Part shown: one piece after another, positions 1 through 7,835 of the stretch | How the letters are laid out: each line of letters begins with the position of its first letter | Position numbering within the stretch: position 1 is the first letter of the stretch | Origin: Pelagomonas calceolata | Lineage: Eukaryota; Sar; Pelagophyceae; Pelagomonadales; Pelagomonadaceae | Length of the DNA: 64,000 nucleotides | NCBI GenBank assembly: GCA_918797485.1 | Contig: CAKKNE010000002.1 | Span: 5,670,501 to 5,734,500, forward strand | Reading direction: 5' to 3' | Translations under genes and position numbers: made by a program | The notes under the pieces: model-generated | What the model was told of the DNA's origin: nothing | Database searches by the model: none | What the model saw: the letters and a program-made list of their open reading frames with translations, nothing else

Positions 1-2
1 GG

Positions 3-230
3 GCGTTCTACGCGCTCTTTCCGGACGTGGCGTTGCCGGAGCAGTACAAGAGCAAGGGGCAGAAGGCGCAGGCGAAAACGGCGAAGGAGTTCGACTTCGC
101 GGCGATGGTGGGGCGCCCGCGCGACACGCGCTACGATATAGATGACGACGACTCCGAGGAGGACGAGGAGCCGGTCGCGCCGGCGCCGAAGAAGCGGCGC
201 GTCATCGAGGACCTCGAGGACGACGTCTAG
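3..230 (+). CDS. 3' end of an unidentified, probably nuclear protein (partial)
   Basis: The reading frame is open from the window edge and gives the last 75 residues of a protein that begins outside. The visible part holds the segment FYALFPDVALPEQY, a lysine-rich stretch, a run of acidic residues (DIDDDDSEEDEE), then PAPKKRRV followed by an acidic end (EDLEDDV). PKKRRV resembles a classical monopartite nuclear localisation signal, so nuclear residence is inferred. GC-rich third codon positions support real coding. I do not recognise the family. The gene converges on the sulfotransferase, with only 35 bp between the two stop codons. Confidence 0.6.
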   Translation, partial: AFYALFPDVALPEQYKSKGQKAQAKTAKEFDFAAMVGRPRDTRYDIDDDDSEEDEEPVAPAPKKRRVIEDLEDDV

Positions 231-265
231 TCCTCTGTGTAAGTGATCATACAAGAACAATGACA

Positions 266-1483
266 TTAGGACAGGTCCGCCACGCGGCCCGCATTTATCA
301 ACGCCTCGAAGCGTCTTTGCGACGGCGCGTAGAGCGCCTCGAGTTTCAATCGCAGCGGCTCGGCGATGGCGAAGGCGCTCTTCCGCGTGCCGCAGTCGTG
401 CCAGCACGTCTGCTTCCTCGGCGGGTTCACACCGTCGACGCCGAGGAAGCGCGCCACGTTCTGCAGCACGCGCGCCGTCTCCGCGAACAGGGCCTCGGCC
501 CGGACGGCACCCACACGTGAATAGAGTGAAGCGTACGTGGTCGCGTGGTCCCCATATAACCCCTTGTAGAGGTACCGCTTGCAGGCTGGTCGTATGTTAT
601 AATTCTTGTTGACCCAGCAGTTCTTGGGCTGGCCGTCGATGAAGTGGGCGCATCGCTCCACGTACTCAACTAATGAATGTCCGGACGACGAGTTCCCACT
701 CCCACCAATAAATTGCGAGACGGCGGGCGCCAGTACCACGCATCGCCGGAAGACGGGCAATTCCCCTGAAACAGCTTCATTAAACGAACGGTCCTCGCTC
801 CCCGCCCGCCGGTTCTGGTCCCACGCCGCGTGCGCGCGTTTGATGGGGTCCCGCCAGAGCAGGATGATGTGGGCTTCTGGTAGGAATTTCGACAGGTGGA
901 CGGCGGCGATAGGATCAGCTAAGTAGTCCGGCGACGCATCTACAATTCCACCTCTCCTACCAAGGCCATTCACGTAGCTTCTGGAGCGGCACGCGTCGAT
1001 GACGTGGTGGCTATCGAAGAAGTGCTGCTCCTTGCGGCCGTTCGGTGCTCGCACGAAATGTGGGGAATTGACGAGAGCGTCATATAGTAGGGTCGTGCCG
1101 CACTTCTGCTCTCCTATGAGCGAGACGAACGGTCGTCCTCGCAAGACAGATAACGGCCCGAAGGCGTCCTCAGAAACGGACCAGGCCGGGCCCTTCACCT
1201 TGAGCGTGGCGACCTTCTTCTCGATTCTTTTAGCGGCGTTCGTGTCCATGTCTGAACACCATGTAAATTCCGTGTCGCAGCGTCGTCGCGCGTTCGCGCA
1301 CTGTAAATCGGAACACGCGAGCTGGCAAGCACAAGGGTCCCGGCCCCTTCGCGGCGTGTTCGGGCAGGCGTGGTCCACTCTACTCGTCGCGAGGCGCGCG
1401 GCGGCGTCGAACAGCTTCGGGTCGAGGTGTTGCTGGGCGGCCGCTATCGAGACGCAGAGCCAGCGCATCATGCTGCCCCGCAT
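266..1483 (-). CDS. PAPS-dependent sulfotransferase (Sulfotransfer_1 type), secretory
   Basis: A protein of about 405 residues. FVSLIGEQKCGTTLL at about residue 120 matches the 5'-phosphosulfate-binding loop of sulfotransferases, and IILLWRDPIKRAHAAW matches the 3'-phosphate-binding helix with its Arg and nearby residues. The family moves sulfate from PAPS to carbohydrates or other acceptors in the Golgi; the acceptor cannot be read here. The frame is open further 5' to 1558, but that codon is TTG. The first ATG is at 1483, with others at 1471 and 1468; these starts give a short hydrophobic leader (MRWLCVSIAAAQQ), a likely signal peptide or anchor. A Cys-rich stretch at residues 40-75 precedes the catalytic domain. 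The gene is divergent from the NASP gene and shares a promoter-type motif with it at 1564-1590. Confidence 0.85.
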   Translation of the reverse strand: MRGSMMRWLCVSIAAAQQHLDPKLFDAAARLATSRVDHACPNTPRRGRDPCACQLACSDLQCANARRRCDTEFTWCSDMDTNAAKRIEKKVATLKVKGPAWSVSEDAFGPLSVLRGRPFVSLIGEQKCGTTLLYDALVNSPHFVRAPNGRKEQHFFDSHHVIDACRSRSYVNGLGRRGGIVDASPDYLADPIAAVHLSKFLPEAHIILLWRDPIKRAHAAWDQNRRAGSEDRSFNEAVSGELPVFRRCVVLAPAVSQFIGGSGNSSSGHSLVEYVERCAHFIDGQPKNCWVNKNYNIRPACKRYLYKGLYGDHATTYASLYSRVGAVRAEALFAETARVLQNVARFLGVDGVNPPRKQTCWHDCGTRKSAFAIAEPLRLKLEALYAPSQRRFEALINAGRVADLS

Positions 1484-1563
1484 CGATGCGGCTCCCAGCG
1501 ACCCTTCGGTCGCGTTTTCGGGGCAGCGGGCAGCAATTGCGGGCTGCTGGAAAAACAAGCTGT

Positions 1564-1590
1564 GCTTGCTAGTGTGTTACATGCCGCTAG
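1564..1590 (+). promoter_or_regulatory. Promoter-type CTAGTG/CGCTAG module, copy 1
   Basis: CTAGTGTGTTAC, then CGCTAG after a few bases. It lies in the divergent spacer 81 bp from the sulfotransferase ATG and 169 bp from the NASP ATG. It is one of nine copies in this window, all upstream of genes. The promoter role is inferred from position alone. Confidence 0.5.
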
Positions 1591-1758
1591 GGCGTGCTGC
1601 CTCCAAAACTACTCGCAGCGTTTTGTGCAGCCTGCCTAGGGCTTTCGACGCAGTTGCATAGCGCAGTAGCCAGCCGAGGACCTCACGCGCCAGCCAGCAT
1701 CACGCCGCCGCCGCTTGAGACGCAGCGGTAGCTCTGCAATTCAAAAGACAGATTTCAA

Positions 1759-2799
1759 ATGGCAGAGACCAACCCGTTTGCCAACGCCGGCGCGGACGCC
1801 GCGAGCCTGCTGGCGCAGACAGCCGAGCAGCCCATGACCTTCGAAACGGCGAAAGCACTCACCAGTAAAGGCGACCACGACGCCGCCATCGACGCCTGGG
1901 CTTCGTTGTTGGAGAAGGCCGTCACGGCCCACGGCGAGACCTCCAAGGAGACGGCGCCGCTGTACTATCGGTATGGCGACGCCCTGCTGAGGAAGTGCGA
2001 GGAGAGCGACCAGTTGTTTGGGGGCGACGACGACAAGGAGAAGGACGAGAACGAGCTGCAGCAGCAGTCGTCGCTGCAGGTCCAGTCCTCGTTGGCCCCC
2101 GTCGAGGACGAGGAAGAGGATTTACAGGACAATAATGCGGAGGCGAAGGAGGCCCTGGCGGAGGACGTGCAGGTCGCGTTTGAAGTCCTAGAAGTTTCGC
2201 GGACGATCTACGAGAAAATCGAGGATAAGGAGGGCTCCGCGGACTGCTGGTTGAGATTAGGTGACTTGGACAAGTTAAATGGACGGTTCGACAGCGCGAT
2301 CACGTCGTATGAATCGTGCCTCAAACTGCGCTTGGAGACGGACGGTCCCCACGCTCGAAGTGTCGCGGACGTGCACTGGTGCTTGGCGTTCGCGCTGGAG
2401 TGCCGCGCCGCTGATAAAGATTGCCCTAACGCGCGGGAGCTGCGAGACCAAGCCCTGGACAACTACGTCAAGTGCGAGGCGGCGCTCAAAGCTGTCGTAT
2501 CTGCAGCAAAGGAGGGCGAGGACATGGCCGCCGTCAAGAGTGTCTTGGATGAACTGTCCGAGACGATCGCCGACGCGAAGGCAAGGCGGGAGCAGGAGCT
2601 CGCCCGTGCGAAAGCTCCGGAGCCGCCCAAGGAGACGACGACGATCGGCTTCGGCACGGCGCCGGCCGCGCCGAGCTCCTCAGTTATGATGTTGCAGCCG
2701 AAGAAGAAGAAGGCTAAGCTCACGCCCGTCGCGCCGCCGGCGCCGCCCTTAGCCGAGAACGGGTCGGCGGGGTCGGCGTCGTCGGGCGCGTCGAACTAA
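1759..2799 (+). CDS. NASP: NASP/Sim3/Hif1-type histone chaperone (SHNi-TPR)
   Basis: A 346-residue protein. A first TPR (residues 27-80) is followed by an acidic insert (about 85-130, many D/E/Q), then the SHNi-TPR block (about 135-215) with ADCWLRLGDLDKLNGRFDSA and VADVHWCLAFALE. The C-terminal tail is basic with KKKKAK, a probable nuclear signal. TPRs broken by an acidic stretch are the hallmark of NASP, which binds histone H3 and H3-H4 and buffers the soluble pool for nucleosome assembly. The ATG at 1759 follows in-frame stops and gives a full-length N terminus. No intron is visible. The spacer to the sulfotransferase is a likely bidirectional promoter. Confidence 0.92.
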   Translation: MAETNPFANAGADAASLLAQTAEQPMTFETAKALTSKGDHDAAIDAWASLLEKAVTAHGETSKETAPLYYRYGDALLRKCEESDQLFGGDDDKEKDENELQQQSSLQVQSSLAPVEDEEEDLQDNNAEAKEALAEDVQVAFEVLEVSRTIYEKIEDKEGSADCWLRLGDLDKLNGRFDSAITSYESCLKLRLETDGPHARSVADVHWCLAFALECRAADKDCPNARELRDQALDNYVKCEAALKAVVSAAKEGEDMAAVKSVLDELSETIADAKARREQELARAKAPEPPKETTTIGFGTAPAAPSSSVMMLQPKKKKAKLTPVAPPAPPLAENGSAGSASSGASN

Positions 2800-2840
2800 G
2801 GGGCCTTGGTATTTATTCGGTGGGTAGTGGGGATACTTCC

Positions 2841-3374
2841 TTACGCGCTCCCCGTGGACGCCTCGCGGGCGCGGAGCTCGGCTCGCAGCTTTCGCAGATC
2901 GTCCTCAATGGCCGTTGTGAGCGGATGTGCGCCACCAAGCACGCGCCTGGCGATCCGTTCCGTCTCCCCGTGCATCGTCACGGCCTCGCGGAGGTCGTCG
3001 AGTGTGCCGGCGGGGTCCGCATAGAGAGCCCTAGCGTAATACGCCCTCATCCTGATCGTAGCATCGTCATGATCTCCGAAAACGCGTCGCCCCACGGGCA
3101 TTAACTCGCGCAACAGATCCTTGGCTTTTTCAAAGCGCTCTAGCTCAAAAAGACTTATTGCGCAGTTGAGGGCTGCTACGAGGGTCATCTGATGTTCTTT
3201 TCCATTGAGCTTTAGACGTCCGGAGTATACATCTTCCCGTAGACTTATGGCCTCTTCCACCCGTCCAAGAACTTCATACGCGTTCGCAAGATTGCTCTGC
3301 ACGGCAAGAATTTTGTGTTCTGAATCGCCGAGACCCGGCCCCGCGACTCCGTCATTGACAACTGGCCCGCGCAG
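2841..3374 (-). pseudogene. 5'-truncated TPR (kinesin-light-chain-like) gene
   Basis: The frame is open from an upstream stop at 3375-3377 down to TGA at 2841-2843, but the N-terminal part has no ATG. The protein shows TPR helices (VQSNLANAYEVLGRVEEAISL, ALNCAISLFELERFEKAKDLL) and the C-terminal signature LREAVTMHGETERIARRVLG. This type of short tetratricopeptide protein forms large families in pelagophyte genomes (family knowledge). The missing 5' part and the abutting metacaspase start (3386, opposite strand) suggest a rearrangement. An upstream exon joined through an unrecognised intron is the alternative. Its function is probably a protein-interaction scaffold; no partner can be named. 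Confidence 0.6.
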
Positions 3375-3385
3375 TCAAGTTCAAG

Positions 3386-4246
3386 ATGCAGAAGGCTAGA
3401 GCTCGCGGCGACGGCGAGAAGGTCGCCAAGTACAAGGGCAAGATCGCGCGCTGGCAGCAGCAGCTGAGAGACTCGATGGGCGAGGGCGAGGACGGCCTGC
3501 CGCCGGGCTGGGAGAAGAAGGAGACCGACGACGGCCGCACGTACTACGTCGGTCCCCCAGTGCGGAAATCGACCAGGCTCGGACCAGCGGTCCGCGCCGG
3601 CCGGCAAATTTGGTTTTCCGCGCACAGGTCGACAAGATCGGCGAGAAGGTGTCCTGGGACCTGCCCGGCTGCGAGCCGCCGCCGCCGGCGAGCGTCGAGG
3701 CCTCGGGCAACCGCAAGTCTCTGCTCATCGGCATCAATTATCCCGGTAGCTCGGCTGAGCTCCGCGGCTGCATCAACGACGTCAAGCGCATGAAGGCTTA
3801 TATAACGAGTTGCGGGTTCCCGGACGACTCCGATTCCATGCGCGTTTTAACTGATGATGGATGCAATGATGGTGATCCGACGCACGACGCGATCCTCGAA
3901 GGTCATTGAGCCGGCGTCCCCAAAGGCCCCCGTGGACGCCCTGCACCGCGAGCTCTCGCGCAAGCGCATGAGCCAGAAGCCTCAGCTCTCCTCGAGCCAG
4001 AAGTTCGAGCTCGACGACCGCGCCTTCTCCCTCACGAGCGGCATCGTCGGGAACGCCAACGCGAACCTCGGCCGCCCGCCGCGGCCGCCGGGCTTCAAGA
4101 AACGCCCGAACACGGCCGGCGCGCAACCCATGGGAGGCTTACCGATCGAGGAGTTCCTCGCAGTCATGAACGGCGGCGGAGACTCCGGGGATTTGGTAGG
4201 CAAGCTCATGCAGCTCGGGATTAGCCTCGCCTCGAACGCGGGCTAG
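3386..4246 (+). pseudogene. WW-domain type I metacaspase with catalytic core missing
   Basis: Exon 1 (3386-3547) starts a WW domain (GLPPGWEKKETDDGRTYY). An 80-nt intron (3548-3627) is removed and exon 2 completes it with VDKIGEKVSWDLPG. The caspase-like p20 start follows (RKSLLIGINYPGSSAELRGC, INDVKRMKAYITS, RVLTDD). The frame then stops at 3907-3909. From about 3905 another frame carries the usual C-terminal end of the fold (SQKPQLSSSQKFELDDRAF), a glycine/proline linker and the stop at 4246. The roughly 130-150 residues between, which hold the catalytic His and Cys in all metacaspases, are absent, and no plausible intron is left to hide them. This is either an internal deletion (dead gene or decoy) or an assembly collapse. 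Confidence 0.7.
3548..3627 (+). mobile_element. Introner 1 (diverged), serving as intron of the metacaspase gene
   Basis: An 80-nt intron, GTCGGT...CGCACAG, phase 0. After the first 8 bases it reads CAGTGCGGAAATCGACCAGG and it ends CAAATTTGGTTTTCCGCGCACAG-like, matching both ends of the better preserved copies at 6781-6971 and 6048-6138. Terminal inverted repeats are recognisable but diverged. The flanking 8-mers GTCGGTCC and GTCGACAA agree at 4 of 8 positions, so this is probably an old copy. Removing it restores a canonical WW domain, which supports both splice sites. Confidence 0.7.
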
Positions 4247-4306
4247 CTCGCGCACGAGACGGCTCAACCCCTCCCACCCTTCCGAGTCGTAACTACGAGT
4301 ACTTAG

Positions 4307-5146
4307 CTAGCGCTGCCCCCCAGACCGGTCCCGGTCCCGGTCGCGGTCGTCGCGCCGGCGGCCCCGGGACCGCGACCGGTCGTCGCGCCGGCGCCCGCGC
4401 GAGCGAGAGCGAGAGCGCCGCCGCCGATCATCAGAACCGCGGTCCCGCCGGTCGCGGTAGTCGTCGCGCGAGTCCCTCGGATAACCGCCGCCGTAGCCGC
4501 CGCGCGGCGGCCCTCCCGGTCCGCCGTACCCTCCCCCGTACCCTCCGCGCCCGCCTCCGTAGCCTCCTTGATACCCTCCGCCGTAGCCACCGCCCGGGCC
4601 GCCGCCACCTCTCGGACCATAGGCCTCCTGCGGATTTAAACCGGTCCCGATCGTCTGGTTCTTCGGGTCGTCGCCGTGACTGAACTTGCACCTAGCACCT
4701 CTAAAACAATCGCCCTTCAGGAAGTCGTTGCACATGTTCACGCCTTTGGAGTCTGTGGCTTGCGTGCCTCGCGTCGGGATGTCCCCATGGCTGAACTTGC
4801 AGTTCGCCCCTCTCGTACAATTGCCCCTCTGGAAGTCGCCGCACATACCATCACCCTTATTCCCGCCACTTTTCAGGTGGCCCATCAAATTCTCCCAGGC
4901 CGCGTACCGCTCGGGCTCCTTCTCTTTGTCAGGCATCGGAATCTGCAGCTTCGACGCATCACCGCCTGTGCCGTCCATCGTGACGCCGACGTTCTGGTTC
5001 GAAGTCGGCGCGGTCCAGGTCGTCTCGCCCGTCTGCGTGTTGTGGTAGAAAGGCCGGCCCGACGCGGGGTCCATCTTGGCCTCCCACGGCGGGTCGGGCC
5101 GCCAGGCGATCTCGGTGAAGCCGCGGAAGCCGGGCGCTCTGTGCAT
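4307..5146 (-). CDS. WW + twin CCCH zinc finger + RGG/RS protein, splicing-type RNA-binding
   Basis: A 279-residue protein. A WW domain lies at residues 15-47 (WRPDPPWEAK...GETTWTAP). Two CCCH fingers follow: C102/C110/C116/H120 and C139/C147/C153/H157, both C-x7-C-x5-C-x3-H. Then come a Gly/Tyr/Arg-rich stretch (about 175-225) and an RS/RD-rich tail. WW binds proline-rich partners, CCCH fingers bind single-stranded RNA, and RS tails join spliceosomal assemblies, so a nuclear pre-mRNA processing role is inferred. The combination is uncommon; I cannot give an orthologue name. The start at 5146 is the only upstream ATG and places the WW domain at the N terminus. No intron is seen. Confidence 0.85.
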   Translation of the reverse strand: MHRAPGFRGFTEIAWRPDPPWEAKMDPASGRPFYHNTQTGETTWTAPTSNQNVGVTMDGTGGDASKLQIPMPDKEKEPERYAAWENLMGHLKSGGNKGDGMCGDFQRGNCTRGANCKFSHGDIPTRGTQATDSKGVNMCNDFLKGDCFRGARCKFSHGDDPKNQTIGTGLNPQEAYGPRGGGGPGGGYGGGYQGGYGGGRGGYGGGYGGPGGPPRGGYGGGYPRDSRDDYRDRRDRGSDDRRRRSRSRSRGRRRDDRSRSRGRRRDDRDRDRDRSGGQR

Positions 5147-5534
5147 GGTTCGCTCTCTGGGTTGGGGAGAGCAGCACTCGTCCCGGTGTTGATTGCTAAC
5201 TTCCTCGTTCGCTGGTCAGCCTGAGGACAGCGCGAATTATGTGTGCTGTGCCTCTCCCCTTGATGCGCTGCACCTCGTTCCCTGGCGCGAGCGAGACAGC
5301 TTTTGCTAATGCTAGGTAAGGGCTCTAGGCCATTTTTCCGTACCCGTGGCCCCCCAGCCCTCCCCGGACCCGTGCCACCGACGCCCCGGGCCGCCGGAAG
5401 ACGCCTCCACTGCACGCGCGGTCGCAGGTTCGACGTTCGACTCGGTTCGAGCACGGTTGGCATGCGACAAGGGCAATAAAACAACGAGCACGACGCCGGG
5501 GCAGCACTTGGACGCGCACGGGACAAACGACACG
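5147..5534. other. Divergent spacer between the WW/CCCH gene and the PDZ-like gene
   Basis: 388 bp between two start codons. It contains pyrimidine-rich and AT-richer patches and a weak look-alike of the promoter module near 5303-5330 (TTTTGCTAATGCTAGGTAAG). I see no gene in it. Confidence 0.4.
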
Positions 5535-6447
5535 ATGGCCGCCGCCCCGCTCGCACTGGACAAACGCGGCCTGCGCTTACGAGACGCCAACCGCCCCCTC
5601 ACAGCACCCAACAAGCAGCGTGTCGTCGGCCTCGAGGTGACGCCGGACAAGGCACCCACGCTCCGCGGCGCGCGACCCGCGCCGGCCGTCGGGTTCTACG
5701 CCTGGGCCACACCGCACAAGAAGCAGCAGCCACGGACGAGGGCGATCTCGCACCCGGCGCTGCGCGAGCCGATCTCGAAGGCGACGCCGCTGTCGCAGGC
5801 CGTGCGCGCGGCGACGGCGCGGCGCGACGCGTCGATCGGCGACGCGTACCGCGCGAAGCACGCGGCGCTGCGGCGGCAGAACCGCTTGTTCGATCTGCGG
5901 TTCGACGACGCCAAACTGGGCTTTAAGATTTGCCTGGGGAGGCGCTCCGTCGACGCACGACGCCGGTCGACGCGCCGACGCGTTTTAGTGGACGAGACGT
6001 TTCCCTCGTGCCAGGCGTTTGATAGATTGCGCCCCCACGACGAACTCGTCGCGATCTGTGTGGAAGTCAAAATTTTACGGCACGTTCGTCCTGAATCGCC
6101 GCGTCGTGCACCCGACGCACTGGTTGATTTCCACACAGGTCGCAATCAACGGGGCCTTGTTAATTGAGGTTGACGCCGAGGCCTTCGCGTCGCTCGTGGA
6201 ACGCCTCCGGACGCTACCCCGGCCGCTGACCCTGACCTTCGCCGCGGGCGAGGGGCGCGAGCGGGCGTTTGCCTTGCAGCTCCGCCGGCGCGCCGCCGCG
6301 TCGTCGTTGGTGCAGACTGCACCATTACCTGTCGCATCATTGCCATCAACGCCGCCGCCGCGCCGTCGGCGCCAGGCCGCGGACGAAGACGCGGAACGCA
6401 CGCAGTGCGGCCTGACGTGCTTCGGGAGCGCGTATGTGTGTGCCTAA
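5535..6447 (+). CDS. PDZ-like domain protein, interrupted by an introner
   Basis: Two exons, 5535-6047 and 6139-6447, give 273 residues. The N-terminal part is basic and unremarkable (LRDANRPLTAPNKQRV). From about residue 135 a PDZ-like fold is suggested: DDAKLGFKICLG, then a divergent loop, then HDELVAINGALLIEV, which matches the usual GDxIxxINGxxL strand of PDZ domains only after splicing. The C-terminal tail is rich in Arg/Pro/Ser. If the intron were read through, the protein would end 7 codons past it. PDZ domains bind C-terminal peptides of partners; no partner is evident. The Arg-rich insert in the domain is unusual, so the PDZ call is moderate. Confidence 0.6.
6048..6138 (+). mobile_element. 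Introner 2, intron of the PDZ-like gene
   Basis: Element 6056-6138 (83 bp) is bounded by 15-bp terminal inverted repeats, CTGTGTGGAAGTCAA and TTGATTTCCACACAG, with one mismatch. It is flanked by an 8-bp target duplication, GTCGCGAT (6048-6055) and GTCGCAAT (6139-6146). The only frame-consistent splice that rebuilds the PDZ strand DELVAINGALL uses the GT of the upstream duplication as donor and the terminal CAG of the element as acceptor, a 91-nt intron. This is the known logic of introner elements, where one splice site comes from the duplicated target. Its interior carries AATTTTACGGCACGT and GACGCACTGGTTGATT. Confidence 0.88.
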
Positions 6448-6467
6448 GTCATCCCCAAAAGAAATCA

Positions 6468-7612
6468 TTAGGCGACGTCCCCAAGACCCGGATCGTAGCG
6501 CGCCGTTGCAATCGCAGCTTTCCCGGAGACGAAAAGGCCGACGGGCACTCCTAGCAGCGTCGGAACCGGAGCAAAGGCGCCGGCCGCAGCACCGAGCACG
6601 CTCAGGCCGAAGAACACTTTCCCGGAAACTGGCTCCTGCTTCAGCAATGCCTCCCAGCCGTCGGCGGGCTCCGTCTCGTTGTAACGCCGGAAGACGAACT
6701 TCCCCCCGCGCGCGGCGATGCCGCAGCGCACGCGGTCGTCGACGTACGTCGTGCAGAGGTCGACCGGCGGCTGGGCCGACCTTTGTGGAAATCAAAATTT
6801 TACGGCGCGTTCGTGCTGAATCATCGCGTCGTCCGCCACGCCATCGACGCGACACCTGCTCGATGGCGTGGCGATGCCGGTTCCTCACCGCTCGACCGAG
6901 CCAGGACGGCCGCATCATCGCCGAGAAATGACTGCACCGACGCACTGGTTGATTTCCACACAGGCGCCGACGGCCCGGTCACTTCAAAGTTCAGGCGGCC
7001 GCGCCGCCCGAACGACACGCGCGGCGCGTCGAAGACGACGCGCGCCGTCTCGGTCGACAAGGGTACCGTGCCGTTGGACAGCGCCCGCGCGGCGGCGAGC
7101 TCGTCGGCCGTCTCGCGCGCGAACTCGGCCTTCGCCGTCACGGCCGCCGGCACGCCGAAGAAACGAAAGGTGACGTAGTTGACAATTGTTTGCGGCTCGA
7201 GGACGTGCTGGTACGTGCCCGTCGATTTGAGTCCGAGCCTGATCGCCTTGAACGGCAGGAAGAAGATCGCCTTCCGCAGGCGTTTTGCGATCGACGGCTT
7301 CTTGACGGCGTCGTCGCCGCCGTCGCGGCCGCCGTCGACGCTCCGATCAAAGTATTTTATTTCATATTCGCCGAACAGCCGAGGATCGTCGAGCACCTTC
7401 GCGCCGCGGCCCGCCTCGCGTAGCTCCTCGAGGCACGCGTCTATCTTCGAAATCGTCTCGGGCGACTTGTTCCGGCTGCGCGTCGTGCCGCCCTCGTCCA
7501 AGAGCGGCAAGAGCTCGTCGACGACGACGCCGGCCGGACGACTTAGGGGTGCCGCAAAGCTGCTCGCTTGGTGCACGGCGCAGGCCAGGGCGAGCAAGCG
7601 TGCAGCAGCCAT
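6468..7612 (-). CDS. Plastid lipid-associated protein (PAP/fibrillin family), plastid-targeted
   Basis: Two exons (7612-6972 and 6780-6468) give 317 residues. The N terminus MAAARLLALACAVHQASSFAAP is a signal peptide whose end, ASSFAAP, matches the ASAFAP-type junction of complex-plastid precursors, with the key Phe. The mature part has LDDPRLFGEYEIKYFD, then a basic linker, YVTFRFFGVPAAVTAKAEF, and, across the splice, VDLCTTYVDDRVRCGIAARGGKFVF. This is like the YLDEDLRIxRGxxGxxFVF end of PAP/fibrillin domains, which sit on plastoglobules and thylakoids and bind lipophilic compounds. A hydrophobic C-terminal stretch (GLSVLGAAAGAFAPVPTLLG) may contact membrane. The ATG at 7612 opens the signal peptide; upstream in-frame codons lack an ATG-led leader. 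A promoter module sits 104 bp upstream. Confidence 0.75.
6781..6971 (-). mobile_element. Introner 3, opposite orientation, with a nested 100-bp insert; intron of the PAP gene
   Basis: On the minus strand the intron runs from GT at 6971 to AG at 6781 (191 nt). Terminal inverted repeats are CTTTGTGGAAATCAA (6781-6795) and TTGATTTCCACACAG (6949-6963). The target duplications are GGGCCGAC (6773-6780) and GCGCCGAC (6964-6971), 7 of 8 identical. The donor again lies in the duplication. Relative to its host gene the element is reversed compared with introner 2, so its other end supplies the acceptor (CACAAAG). Positions about 6834-6931 hold extra sequence absent from other copies, including a 14-bp perfect stem (6834-6847 with 6860-6873). 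Confidence 0.88.
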
Positions 7613-7715
7613 GGTTTTGCGTCGCTGAACGCGAGTGATCAATGCGTCAAGAGCCACAATGCGCCAAAGAGCCAATATAGGCCACAGAGCAGCGACAAAA
7701 GCTGCCGATCTTGGA

Positions 7716-7746
7716 GCTAGCTAGCGGCCGATAAGACACTAGCAAT
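7716..7746 (-). promoter_or_regulatory. Promoter-type CTAGTG/CGCTAG module, copy 2
   Basis: On the minus strand it reads TGCTAGTGTCTTAT, then CGGCCGCTAGCTAGC. It lies 104 bp upstream of the PAP/fibrillin ATG, which is the only gene starting from this spacer, so it points in the direction of that gene. Confidence 0.5.
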
Positions 7747-7835
7747 CAAGTTCAGGGGCTTCGCGTACGTCTAGACTCCGTCATTACCACCGGCGGCGGA
7801 AGCATTTATGCAGAAAAAAATCCTAGATGATAAAG

